Shown: piece by piece, positions 20,486 to 28,795 of the stretch
Position numbering within the stretch: the stretch's first letter is position 1
Layout: every line of letters begins with the position of its first letter
NCBI RefSeq assembly: GCF_004571175.1
Contig: NZ_CP038273.1
Coordinates: 248,001-312,000, forward strand
Source of the DNA: Legionella israelensis
GTDB lineage: Bacteria > Pseudomonadota > Gammaproteobacteria > Legionellales > Legionellaceae
Reading direction: 5' to 3'
Length of the DNA: 64,000 nucleotides
Translations under genes and position numbers: made by a program
The notes under the pieces: generated by a model
The model's input: the letters and a program-made list of their open reading frames with translations, nothing else
What the model was told of the DNA's origin: nothing
Databases searched by the model: none

Positions 20486-20541
20486 GGGGCTGTCGACATT
20501 AGATCAATTTACAGCCGAAAATACTGATTGTCGACAGACCC
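20486..20541. repeat. Inverted repeat between pgl and edd
   Basis: GGGGCTGTCGACA at 20486-20498 faces TGTCGACAGACCC at 20529-20541 (12 of 13 pairs) with a 30-nt spacer. It lies in the only sizeable gap inside the Entner-Doudoroff operon. It may be a small inserted palindrome or a processing site. Confidence 0.5.
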
Positions 20542-20623
20542 ATATGATTTAAATTTAAACTGTCTTTTATCTCAAATTGCTGCTCCCGGACTTCATCCGT
20601 TAACAGGAGTTCGGTTGGGATTT

Positions 20624-21310
20624 TTACGATGCAAACATCACCTGAACGTCAACCGTTGGATGATGCAAAAAAGTACGCACTGGCATCTGTAATACCTCAT
20701 CTCCACTCATGGCTTGATTTAAAACTTCCAGTTTGCTCTCTCCTACAAGATGCAAAAAAACATGCCTACTATTCAGTAGGCGGGATGGAGTTAAAGAAAT
20801 CCGACGATAAGAAGCCGTTTTCGGCGTTATCACCGTAGCCGGTTTTTGCTCAGCAAGTGCTTTATGAATTTCTTCACTGCACGGAAAGAGGGAGGCCGTA
20901 TGACCATCTTCTCCCATGCCCAGAATAACAATATCAAACACAGGCAAGGACTGCAGCCGCTCATTGATGATATTGATTCCCTCAGCAATGCTGTTTTCTG
21001 AAGAAAATAAACTCACAAACTGGGCACATTCAGCCTGATTCTGTAAAAGATGTTTTTTGACTAGATTTTCATTACTGTCTTCCTGAGCAGGATCAACCCA
21101 GCGCTCATCAGCCAAAGTGACAGTCACTTTTTTCCAGTCAATTTCATTGGTTTTTGATAACATCTGAAATAAACCCACAGGGGTTTTTCCGCCGGATACA
21201 ACAAGAAAAGCCTTGCCTCTTGCAGCAATGGCTTTTTGCAGAATGCGAGTCAATTCTCTGACAAAATGTTGATTTAGTGCTTTAGTGTCTAAAAAACGAT
21301 GTAATTGCAT
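20624..21310 (-). CDS. pgl: 6-phosphogluconolactonase
   Basis: Hydrolyses 6-phosphogluconolactone to 6-phosphogluconate. The 228-residue product is of the SOL/DevB type, with VVSGGKTPVGLF, TLADERWVD, NENLVKKHLL and ILGMGEDGHTASLFP, all hallmark motifs. The ATG follows the zwf stop with no spacing (TAAATG), so the two genes are coupled. Confidence 0.95.
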   Translation of the reverse strand: MQLHRFLDTKALNQHFVRELTRILQKAIAARGKAFLVVSGGKTPVGLFQMLSKTNEIDWKKVTVTLADERWVDPAQEDSNENLVKKHLLQNQAECAQFVSLFSSENSIAEGINIINERLQSLPVFDIVILGMGEDGHTASLFPCSEEIHKALAEQKPATVITPKTASYRRISLTPSRLLNSRHVFLHLVGESKLEVLNQAMSGDEVLQMPVRTFLHHPTVDVQVMFAS

Positions 21311-22777
21311 TTACTCATCCCAGTTACGCCCGTCACGAGCCAGTAAAGAAATAGATGCGGCAGGTCCCCATGTACCTGCCTGATAGTCCAGGGGAATATC
21401 ATGGCAGCTTTTCCAGGCGGCAATCACACTATCTACCCAGCGCCAGGCTTCCTCCACTTCATTTCTGTGAACAAACAAATATTGATTTCCCAACATCGCT
21501 TCCAGCAGCAAACGCTCGTAAGCATCTGCAATACGCTTAAACCGAAATGTTTTATCAAAGCTTAAATCCAGTTTGCTTTGCTGTAGCTGCATGGTTTCCT
21601 CAAGCCCCGGTACTTTATTCATCATTTGAATTTCCACACCCTCATCCGGCTGTAAACGGATAATGAGTTTATTGGCAGGTAAAGATTTATAGGCTTTGTA
21701 AAAAATATTATGTGGCTGGGATTTAAAAGAAACCACCACTTCACTGAGTTTTTTCGGCATACGTTTACCTGTTCGCAGATAAAATGGAACACCTGCCCAG
21801 CGCCAATTATCGATATTCACCTTCAAAGCCACGAATGTCTCAGTGGTACTGTTCTGCCCGGAACCACTCTCTTCCAGATAGCCTGGGACAGCTTTGTCAC
21901 GGACAAAACCTTGTGTATACTGGCCGCGAACTGTATTCTCACGTACATTTCCGGTATCAATGGGGCGCAGTGCTTTTAATACTTTTAATTTTTCCTCACG
22001 TATACTGTCAGCTTCCAGGCTGACTGGCGGCTCCATGGCAATTAATGATAAAACCTGCAACAAATGATTCTGAACCATGTCACGCATTTGCCCTGCATTA
22101 TCATAATAAGCCCAGCGTCCTTCTACCCCTACTTCTTCTGCAACTGAAATCTGCACGTAATCGATGCTGTTTCTGTCCCAGTTCGAAGCAAAAATAGCAT
22201 TGGCAAAACGCAGAGCCAGAAGATTTAAAACGGTTTCTTTTCCTAAATAATGATCAATACGGTAAATCTGGCTTTCATTAAAATATTTGGCCACTTGATC
22301 GTTAATCTGTCTTGAAGAGAATAAATCATGCCCTATAGGCTTTTCCAGGATAACTCTTGCAGGCTCTGCGCAAAGCCCGGCAATAGCCAGCCCTTCACAA
22401 ATTTGACCATATAAAGAGGGTGGAGTAGCAAAATAACTGATAGGAATCCGTGAACGAATATCCGTCATGGCAAGGAATTTTTCATAATCCCTCAATTGAG
22501 ATATATCAAGTTGCATGTATTGCAGTTTCTGCTGAAAGCGCTCCCAGGCATGGGGATCAATAGAATCTTTCAGGAATTTCTGTAAGTTATTATATACAAA
22601 CTCAGAATAAACAGAGGGTGACATATCGTCTCGGGCAATTCCGGTAATTCTTGTTTCCGGATGCAGAAGCTCTGAGACTTCCAGCTGATATAAAGCAGGA
22701 AGCAACTTACGCGTTGCAAGATCTCCTTTAGTGCCGAACAAAAGCAAATCACAGGCTTTGTTTAACGATTGAGACAT
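21311..22777 (-). CDS. zwf: Glucose-6-phosphate 1-dehydrogenase
   Basis: Oxidises glucose-6-phosphate to 6-phosphogluconolactone with NADP. It is the first gene of the Entner-Doudoroff operon. The 488-residue product has the nucleotide-binding FGTKGDLATRKLLPALY, the substrate motif RIDHYLGKE and the structural EKPIGHD. AAGGATATG precedes the ATG. The upstream 573 bp carries a candidate TATAAT (minus strand, 22841-22846), a 12-bp palindrome at 22918 and a MITE-like repeat. Confidence 0.96.
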   Translation of the reverse strand: MSQSLNKACDLLLFGTKGDLATRKLLPALYQLEVSELLHPETRITGIARDDMSPSVYSEFVYNNLQKFLKDSIDPHAWERFQQKLQYMQLDISQLRDYEKFLAMTDIRSRIPISYFATPPSLYGQICEGLAIAGLCAEPARVILEKPIGHDLFSSRQINDQVAKYFNESQIYRIDHYLGKETVLNLLALRFANAIFASNWDRNSIDYVQISVAEEVGVEGRWAYYDNAGQMRDMVQNHLLQVLSLIAMEPPVSLEADSIREEKLKVLKALRPIDTGNVRENTVRGQYTQGFVRDKAVPGYLEESGSGQNSTTETFVALKVNIDNWRWAGVPFYLRTGKRMPKKLSEVVVSFKSQPHNIFYKAYKSLPANKLIIRLQPDEGVEIQMMNKVPGLEETMQLQQSKLDLSFDKTFRFKRIADAYERLLLEAMLGNQYLFVHRNEVEEAWRWVDSVIAAWKSCHDIPLDYQAGTWGPAASISLLARDGRNWDE

Positions 22778-22917
22778 ATCATATCCTTAAATGAAACATG
22801 AGTTATCACTAGCTACACGCATCTCCGAGATGAATGACGAATTATAGAATAACCAACTTCTGTAATTAACCGTAAAGAGAGCAATAATAATGAACAAATT
22901 GAACGATCAGATAACTG

Positions 22918-22929
22918 AGGACGCGTCCT
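22918..22929. promoter_or_regulatory. 12-bp palindrome, possible operator upstream of zwf
   Basis: AGGACGCGTCCT is a perfect palindrome, unusually GC-rich for its surroundings. It lies about 140 bp upstream of the zwf start and about 70 bp upstream of the candidate -10. Operator function is inference. Confidence 0.35.
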
Positions 22930-23202
22930 AGTCTGATTTTACAATAATTACAGAAAGGATCAACTTCTTAATGGTTCAAGACAGGGTAAAATCATACCCT
23001 TTGATTAATAAATGTTTTTATGAAGTAAATCATGAATGAAGTCTTCAAAACTTATCTCGTAAGCGGGAATCTATTTCTTATCATAAACTCCATAATTTTA
23101 ATAATCAGCCACTGCATAACATAAGTGAATAATTTCTTTAATGGCAATAATTAAATAATGGCTCAACCCTCTATGTTGACAATAGCAAGGCTTGCGCACT
23201 TG

Positions 23203-23350
23203 CTACTCATGTTATGCGGCACAGTATTTTTTAGAAGATTTGGACGCATTTTGGAATTTTAAAGCGCAGTTTACATGGAGTAAATGAGCATTTGAAATGC
23301 CAAAATGTCTCCAAAGAGGCAAAAAAAATGAAGCTGCGTAACATGAGTTA
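23203..23350. repeat. MITE-like element (family B) upstream of zwf
   Basis: About 148 bp with imperfect terminal inverted repeats: CTACTCATGTTATGCGGC on the left and, reverse complemented, GTAACTCATGTTACGCAGC on the right. No coding capacity. The left-end sequence recurs at 54785-54816 between trpB and trpA. The right end abuts the stop codon of the gene at 23351. Confidence 0.55.
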
Positions 23351-24421
23351 CTAACTTGAGGGCATAAAAGTAACATCCTCGAAATTTTTCTCAGAAAGTT
23401 CTCTTTTTTTATTTGAATAATAAAAGGTTGAATGTACGCTGGAAAGTTGAGGCAAAGTGCTCAACGATACTTCTTTCTCTTCCTGATTCTCATAAAATTC
23501 CTTGAGTTTTTCTTTGTATTTTCCTGGAATCTCATTGAAAGGCAATTGTCTTAAAATTGCTTTAATATCTTCCTTAAAGTTCTCAGTGGGGAATTTTTTC
23601 TGTGTATTCTCAATGCTCTTTATTAATAACTTAAAATGCCTGCTATTATTTTGACAGGCTTTAGCAACACCCTCAATTATTACTAAATATATTTCCTCCT
23701 CAGTCAAGGCGGATGAACGAGGATCTTTCGTTATTTTTTTCAACAAGGACTTATGGTTCAATTGGGAAGAGTTCTTTTTGTCTTCCACCCTTTGAACATA
23801 TGATAAAACCTCTGCGCATAATCTACTACGCATCTTAACTTGTGTGTCTTTAAAATTAATACAATTGGCTAGTTCAACAAAGGTTGTTCGGGCAGAGTAA
23901 TCCCATACCTCCGGAGATTGACGGACAAGCTCGGAAAACAATTTAAAAGTCAGGGCACTGACTACGCGTTTTTTGGCTATACGTACTTCATCCACATTCA
24001 GTGTAACGGCTTCTTCCTGCCAAAAATTTTGCCATCGTCGATTTTGTTCCAGCTCTTTCAGATAAGGCAAAAGAATTTCATTCCAGATAAAAGCATAATT
24101 TTCCATGCTGTATTCCTCTGGAATCTCCCTGATTTTTTCCTTTATATTTGCCAGTAAGAAATCGTTAGAGCCGAATTGCTCGGTTAATTCCCGGGATAAA
24201 TCAATTTCAGAATCGTGAAAAAATAACCTTCCATGCTGGGCGCCTTCGTCTTCGTTTCCAAAAAAACTCAGTACTGATGGCAGGTTAAAGGTCTTTTTCA
24301 CCTGGGATAAATAGTCAACCATTTGATTCTGTTCATTTTCTGTTAACAGGGGTTGTGAAATTTTTCTGTCTTTCAACTTTTCCTGCAGTTCCTGTATCAA
24401 TATTTTTTGGTTAATACTCAT
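23351..24421 (-). CDS. Unrecognised 356-residue protein, candidate effector
   Basis: I do not recognise the family. The protein appears soluble and helical, rich in Lys and Glu, with no signal peptide or membrane helix. Visible segments include NRRWQNFWQEEAV and a central cysteine-containing helix (ELANCINF). The C-terminal tail has acidic and Ser-rich stretches (NQEEKEVSLSTL, ELSEKNFEDVTFMPSS), a composition seen in Dot/Icm substrates. It is bordered by two different MITE-like repeats. The function is unknown and the effector idea rests only on tail composition and genus. Confidence 0.5.
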   Translation of the reverse strand: MSINQKILIQELQEKLKDRKISQPLLTENEQNQMVDYLSQVKKTFNLPSVLSFFGNEDEGAQHGRLFFHDSEIDLSRELTEQFGSNDFLLANIKEKIREIPEEYSMENYAFIWNEILLPYLKELEQNRRWQNFWQEEAVTLNVDEVRIAKKRVVSALTFKLFSELVRQSPEVWDYSARTTFVELANCINFKDTQVKMRSRLCAEVLSYVQRVEDKKNSSQLNHKSLLKKITKDPRSSALTEEEIYLVIIEGVAKACQNNSRHFKLLIKSIENTQKKFPTENFKEDIKAILRQLPFNEIPGKYKEKLKEFYENQEEKEVSLSTLPQLSSVHSTFYYSNKKRELSEKNFEDVTFMPSS

Positions 24422-24525
24422 CTTTTTACTTCTACACTTATTTCGTTTTTCTTCATATTAACATATTTGTGATAGATAAGTAGGTTATCTGACTTAAATA
24501 ATATCAGATTAAGAAAAAGATTTAC

Positions 24526-24680
24526 TAGGCTCTGTGCACTTATCTTTTATCGTAGCGAAAATTTGGGTGATTTAGCTCAAATTTAAACTTGAGTGAGGCG
24601 AATAGCCAGTCCTATTTAACAAGCTCAAGCTTAAATTTGAGCAAATCAACCGCCGGTAAAAGATAAGTGCGCAGAGCCTA
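24526..24680. repeat. MITE-like palindromic element (family A), long copy
   Basis: 155 bp with about 24-bp terminal inverted repeats beginning TAGGCTCTG(T/C)GCACTTATC. Inside are nested arms: GCTCAAATTTAA..CTTGAG faces CTCAAGCTTAAATTTGAGC, so nearly the whole element can fold on itself. There is no open frame. A shorter relative is at 15481-15562. Confidence 0.7.
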
Positions 24681-24695
24681 GAGCCTGGATAATAT

Positions 24696-26015
24696 TTAAA
24701 TATGTGTAATTGATGTAATCAGACTTTCATCATGTTCTGGAGAAGTTGTCAGGGTTTCAAGGTTTATCGTATCCGCAATGACTTCAACCAGGCTGCGTTC
24801 AGTGTTTTCAGGATGGCAAATATTAAGCAAGAGCTCCCTTAATAGGCATTGATCTTCATTTCCACACCCAAAAGCAATATTGATAGATCTTATGAGCTCG
24901 ACTCGATCGTAACCATTGATTAATTCTCCCACCTCCCAGCCTTCTTGAAGCTCCAGAGCCGGGTCAGACCCTTGATGCATCCTTTCGACTAAGACAACCA
25001 CACATTTCATAATAGTCGTATTAAGTTGTTCAAGTAAAATTTCCAGGTTAGTCAAGCTTGAAATCTTTGTCTGCCTTTTACTGTATTGCATTTCAAACTT
25101 TAAGATGTCTTCCTTCTCACAATCAATTGAGTTAGCAAGCATCTCATAAGGATCTTCTCCATTCTCAGTGTTATCCTTCGCGTTTTTAATGAGTTCATAA
25201 AAATCTTGGTTTGATTTGATAAAAGAACTACACTCATTTTTATCTTCGAGTAGGTTTTTGCCAGTGATATAAAATGATCCAAGTTTTTGTAGAAAAGTTA
25301 TGTATGGTTGATTATTGTCTGACAATGGCCACTGCTCTTGACTTAAATTGACTAACATGCGAAGAAAATTAACTTCACTACAAAATGTGTGAAAAGTATT
25401 ATTTACATCTGAAGTATGATTATTATGAAATTCCTCCATTAATAATTCATCCAGGATATCCTTTGTAATAAAATCAATTGGATTTTGCAAAAGGTTTTCG
25501 AGATTAGATCTGATATCAAATATTACGAAACCATACTCGGAGTCAATTTCATCCAAATACTCAATACTTTTATTATAGATGTCTTTTGCGAGCTTTTCAG
25601 GGTCGTTAACATTAAAAAGCGATATGAAGGCCCTTAACCTTGCTCCTTTTGCAGGAATGTATATTCTGCCTTCTTCTATGATTTTTGATCTATCTTTTCC
25701 AGTGTCTGCTAAGTAATTTTCATCCAATGATTGAACAAATTCGACATCTAGCTGCGTAAAGTTGGTTCTTTGCTCCGGTTGTTCCCATGATAAAAACCAT
25801 TTATTATAATTTTCATATTCGCCCAAAGCGCGACTCAAAATATAGAGTATTGAGTACATTTTTGAGCTTTGAAATCGATTTGCCCACCCCACTCCCATTA
25901 GTTCAAGTTCTGTTAGATTTTTCCTATACTCATTCTTCTCTTCTACAGTAGAAAGACTTTGAATGTATTCATAATTTATCAATGACTTTTGTACATATTC
26001 TGCGAGCTGACTCAT
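24696..26015 (-). CDS. Unrecognised 439-residue protein
   Basis: I do not recognise the family. The longest frame begins at 26120, but the ATG at 26015 (MSQLAEYVQKSL) has CAGGAGG 7 nt upstream and is preferred. The protein looks helical, acidic and soluble, with no signal peptide. Features include ENYNKWFLSWEQPEQR near residue 70 and a Cys-rich C-terminal part (FGCGNEDQCLLRELLLNICHPE). The start region is duplicated in tandem, placing a 7-codon frame directly upstream (see the repeat at 26007). Its location next to another unknown gene and a MITE suggests accessory DNA. Confidence 0.5.
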   Translation of the reverse strand: MSQLAEYVQKSLINYEYIQSLSTVEEKNEYRKNLTELELMGVGWANRFQSSKMYSILYILSRALGEYENYNKWFLSWEQPEQRTNFTQLDVEFVQSLDENYLADTGKDRSKIIEEGRIYIPAKGARLRAFISLFNVNDPEKLAKDIYNKSIEYLDEIDSEYGFVIFDIRSNLENLLQNPIDFITKDILDELLMEEFHNNHTSDVNNTFHTFCSEVNFLRMLVNLSQEQWPLSDNNQPYITFLQKLGSFYITGKNLLEDKNECSSFIKSNQDFYELIKNAKDNTENGEDPYEMLANSIDCEKEDILKFEMQYSKRQTKISSLTNLEILLEQLNTTIMKCVVVLVERMHQGSDPALELQEGWEVGELINGYDRVELIRSINIAFGCGNEDQCLLRELLLNICHPENTERSLVEVIADTINLETLTTSPEHDESLITSITHI

Positions 26016-26046
26016 GTAGTCGCCTCCTGATTCATATAGTCGCCTC
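26007..26046 (-). repeat. Tandem duplication of ribosome site and start codon
   Basis: Two adjacent 20-bp units (26007-26026 and 26027-26046) differ at two positions. Each carries GAGGCGACT(A)..ATGA on the minus strand. The upstream unit starts a 7-codon frame (MNQEATT) whose TGA overlaps the ATG of the real gene. Confidence 0.75.
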
Positions 26047-26173
26047 GATAATTCGATAATAAAAAGGATTGCAAAAGATGTAGCTTGTTGATTAATCGGC
26101 AGCTGATGGTTGAGAGTCAATTTATGAAGTAATTATAGACTTTTTTTCCTACCGATAAATAATTCTTGAACAG

Positions 26174-27055
26174 TTATATCGAATTCATGTTTAATTGATT
26201 TTTCTTCCTTTTGTTATAGAAATCCGCCCAGGGATCCTGTTTCTGTCCGAGGCGGCGAAAAATATTCGATAAATTAAAAGAACGAGGCTCAATCGATTTA
26301 TCCTTTAATTCTTCCCAGTCTAAAGGAACAGCAATAGGCGCCTTTGGTTTAGCGCGTAATGAATAAGGAGCAATAGCGGTCATGCCATAATCATTGCGCA
26401 AATAATCTATAAATACTTTGTCACCCCTTTTGCCCTTACGTTGTTCAAGTGTGGTTATTTCTGAGCATTTATCATGCAGTTTTTCTGCCATTTTTTTGGT
26501 CATTGCTTTGACTTTTTGAAAACCATAATTGACCTCAACGGGAATATGAATATGCACACCACGCGAGCCTGTGGTTTTAACAAAAGAAATCAAGTCTGAA
26601 TCGTCCAGCAAGTCTTTGAAAGCCAGAGCGGCTCTTCTTACTTTTTCAAAGTCATCATCGGAAGGATCAAAATCAAATATGATTTGATCCGGTTTATCAA
26701 TATCTGAAACTTTTGCCAAAGCCACATGCAACTCAATGGTATTTTGGTCTGCCAGATATACCAAATCGCGTGATTCCTCAGCGCCGACCATCTCCATGTA
26801 AGAATCATCCTTCTTCATGGGAACACTTAGGCGACGGATAAAATCAGGAAAATAATCAGGGATATGCTTGTTGTAGAATCCATCTTCTTCAATACCATCG
26901 GGATAACGCCTCATGGTAATTGGTCTGTCTTTTACATAGGGCAAAAGATAAGAAGAAATTTTGGCATAATATTCAGCAATATTTTTTTTTGTTAGTTGAT
27001 CCTTTGGATACATTATTTTATCAGGATGACTAATTTCAATGTTCTCAATTTTCAT
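26174..27055 (-). CDS. LigD-type polymerase/primase domain as a separate protein
   Basis: A 293-residue archaeo-eukaryotic-primase-type polymerase, equivalent to the PolDom of the non-homologous end-joining enzyme LigD. That domain fills gaps at DNA ends, favouring ribonucleotides. Catalytic carboxylates are visible as Asp128 and Asp130 in FDFDPSD, the TTGSRGVHIHIP motif (162-172), and Asp217 in VFIDYLRN. Its ATG overlaps the DUF72 stop by four bases. It is the last gene of a five-gene overlapping operon. No Ku gene, the usual partner, is in the window. Confidence 0.9.
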   Translation of the reverse strand: MKIENIEISHPDKIMYPKDQLTKKNIAEYYAKISSYLLPYVKDRPITMRRYPDGIEEDGFYNKHIPDYFPDFIRRLSVPMKKDDSYMEMVGAEESRDLVYLADQNTIELHVALAKVSDIDKPDQIIFDFDPSDDDFEKVRRAALAFKDLLDDSDLISFVKTTGSRGVHIHIPVEVNYGFQKVKAMTKKMAEKLHDKCSEITTLEQRKGKRGDKVFIDYLRNDYGMTAIAPYSLRAKPKAPIAVPLDWEELKDKSIEPRSFNLSNIFRRLGQKQDPWADFYNKRKKNQLNMNSI

Positions 27056-27798
27056 TTTTGACGTTCCAGACTGTCCATTAACTTTACTGCATCTTTAGGT
27101 GCATTAGCTTTTTGATCATTGTCAAAATAACAAAAGACGGACTTACCTTCTTTTTGCCATCGAATAAATTTTTGCGCATAGCCAGCAAGTGTTCGTCCAT
27201 CGTAGGCCCCCTCATAAGCCTGCTCTGTTGGTCCATGCAGCCGAACATAAATAAAATCGCTGGTGATCACTTCCGGTGATTGATAGCCTTTAAAATCATA
27301 AAAGCAAAGAGCAATATCGTATTTTTCCAATAAGTCATATACTTGCTCGCAAAGCCAGCTTTTATCCCTGAACTCAAAGGTATATCGATGATCTTTTGGC
27401 AGTGTTCTGACAAACTTTGCCAATCGTTCAATATCCATGTACCAGTTAGGAGGAAGTTGAAACAAAACAGGACCTAATTGCTCACCAAAATGCTCCAGGG
27501 ATTCAAATAAATGATCAACATCAGGCTTGGCATCATTTAATTTTTTCATATGTGTAATATAGCGGCTCGCTTTACAGGAAAAAATAAAATCATCTGATGT
27601 GGCCTTAAGCCAATGCTGAATGCTTTTTTTGCTGGGTAATTGATAAAAGCTGTTATTTAATTCAACCGTAGAAAAGGTTTCTGCGTAATGGCTTAGTCTA
27701 TCGTTATTTTTTATATCTTTCGGATAGAAACTCCCAATCCAGCTATCAAAACTCCACCCCGAAGTACCAATATATATATGATTCCCTTTATCCGCCAT
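27052..27798 (-). CDS. DUF72 (YecE-like) family protein
   Basis: A 248-residue TIM-barrel protein of the DUF72 family, whose biochemical role is not established. Family signatures are IYIGTSGWSFDSW at the N-terminus, YAETFSTVELNNSFYQLP, FVRLHGP and CYFDNDQKANAPKDA. The ATG at 27798 has GGGAGG 6 nt upstream. The longer frame to 27879 runs deep into the ligase gene and is rejected. It overlaps the ligase gene by 11 nt and the polymerase gene by 4 nt, so it is co-translated with the LigD modules. A link to DNA repair is suggested only by this position. Confidence 0.88.
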   Translation of the reverse strand: MADKGNHIYIGTSGWSFDSWIGSFYPKDIKNNDRLSHYAETFSTVELNNSFYQLPSKKSIQHWLKATSDDFIFSCKASRYITHMKKLNDAKPDVDHLFESLEHFGEQLGPVLFQLPPNWYMDIERLAKFVRTLPKDHRYTFEFRDKSWLCEQVYDLLEKYDIALCFYDFKGYQSPEVITSDFIYVRLHGPTEQAYEGAYDGRTLAGYAQKFIRWQKEGKSVFCYFDNDQKANAPKDAVKLMDSLERQK

Positions 27799-28795
27799 TG
27801 GTAACCTCCCGATGAACTTCCCTGGCGTCCTTATCCTTACGCAAACCCTTAAAACGCGGATGACGTAATTTGTCGGCATTTGTCCACTCTGTAAAGGCTA
27901 CTTCTGCGACTAGCTCTGGTTTAATCCAGGTGACGTCATCTTCTGACTCAGAACAGTGACTAAAAGGACAATGATCAGTCTGGCGTTTTTTCATGTGTTC
28001 ATGTAAAAATTCCAGCATATCATCATCAAATCCGGTACCTACCTTTCCGGCATATTTTAAGTCGTCATCTTCATAGTAACCAATCAGAAGTGCTCCAAAG
28101 CCGATACGGCTTCCCTGTGGAGCCGTATACCCCCCTATCACAAACTCCTGTTCATGCGCACATTTAAACTTTAACCATTTTTTAGAACGGCTATGGACAT
28201 ATTCACTGTTTGCGTCTTTGGCAATAATGCCCTCCCAGCCTTTATCACAAGCTTTCTTTAAATATTTTTCCCCTTCTTTATTGCGATGCGGCAAATAACG
28301 AAGAAATGAATGGTAGGAGAACGCATTTTTTAAAATGAATTTTCTTTTACGTAAGGGCAATTCTTGCAGGCTATAATCATCCAGATACAAAATATCGAAA
28401 ACATAAGCATATACCGGATATTTTTTTATTAATTCTTCGCTTGGATGTTTAACATGCATACGATTTTGTAATTTTGAAAAGCTGGTTATTTTTCCATCAA
28501 ATGTGACCAGCTCGCTGTCAAGAATAAAATCGCCAGGAAAATCATTTAAGGCCTTACTGATTTCAGGGTAATAATCATTTTGCAGTTTTTCATTCCGTGA
28601 AATCATTTTCACTTCCCCGTTTTTTTTATATAAAAGGCAACGCTCCCCATCGAGCTTACGTTCATAGAGCCATTCGGGATCAGAAAAATAATCCTTTGTC
28701 AGGGTTGCCAGCATGAGGGAAACCTTTTCTGTCTGCTCCTTTTTCTTCAATTTCTTCTGTGTATCTTTTGGTAACTTTTCCAATATTTTATTCAT
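27788..28795 (-). CDS. LigD-type ATP-dependent DNA ligase domain as a separate protein
   Basis: A 335-residue ATP-dependent DNA ligase. The nucleotidyl-transfer motif I is ERKLDGERC with Lys47 as the AMP-accepting residue. Motif IV is EGIIAKD and motif V KWLKFKC. A C-terminal OB-fold region (GYTAPQGSRIGFGALLIGYY) follows. It corresponds to the LIG module of LigD that seals double-strand breaks. The start at 28795 has AAGGGA closely upstream and overlaps the phosphoesterase gene by 8 nt. Confidence 0.92.
   Translation of the reverse strand: MNKILEKLPKDTQKKLKKKEQTEKVSLMLATLTKDYFSDPEWLYERKLDGERCLLYKKNGEVKMISRNEKLQNDYYPEISKALNDFPGDFILDSELVTFDGKITSFSKLQNRMHVKHPSEELIKKYPVYAYVFDILYLDDYSLQELPLRKRKFILKNAFSYHSFLRYLPHRNKEGEKYLKKACDKGWEGIIAKDANSEYVHSRSKKWLKFKCAHEQEFVIGGYTAPQGSRIGFGALLIGYYEDDDLKYAGKVGTGFDDDMLEFLHEHMKKRQTDHCPFSHCSESEDDVTWIKPELVAEVAFTEWTNADKLRHPRFKGLRKDKDAREVHREVTNGG

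Larger units (their letters stand above)
22778..23350. other. Long intergenic region upstream of zwf
   Basis: No gene is supported in these 573 bp. Visible items are a minus-strand TATAAT at 22841-22846 for zwf, a perfect palindrome at 22918-22929, and a MITE-like element at 23203-23350. A 13-codon plus-strand frame at 22890 runs through the palindrome and looks fortuitous. Confidence 0.5.

Noticed and set aside
22890..22931. 13-codon plus-strand frame MNKLNDQITEDAS upstream of zwf as a leader peptide
   Set aside because: It runs on the opposite strand to zwf, has no attenuator-like structure, and its end is made by the palindrome.
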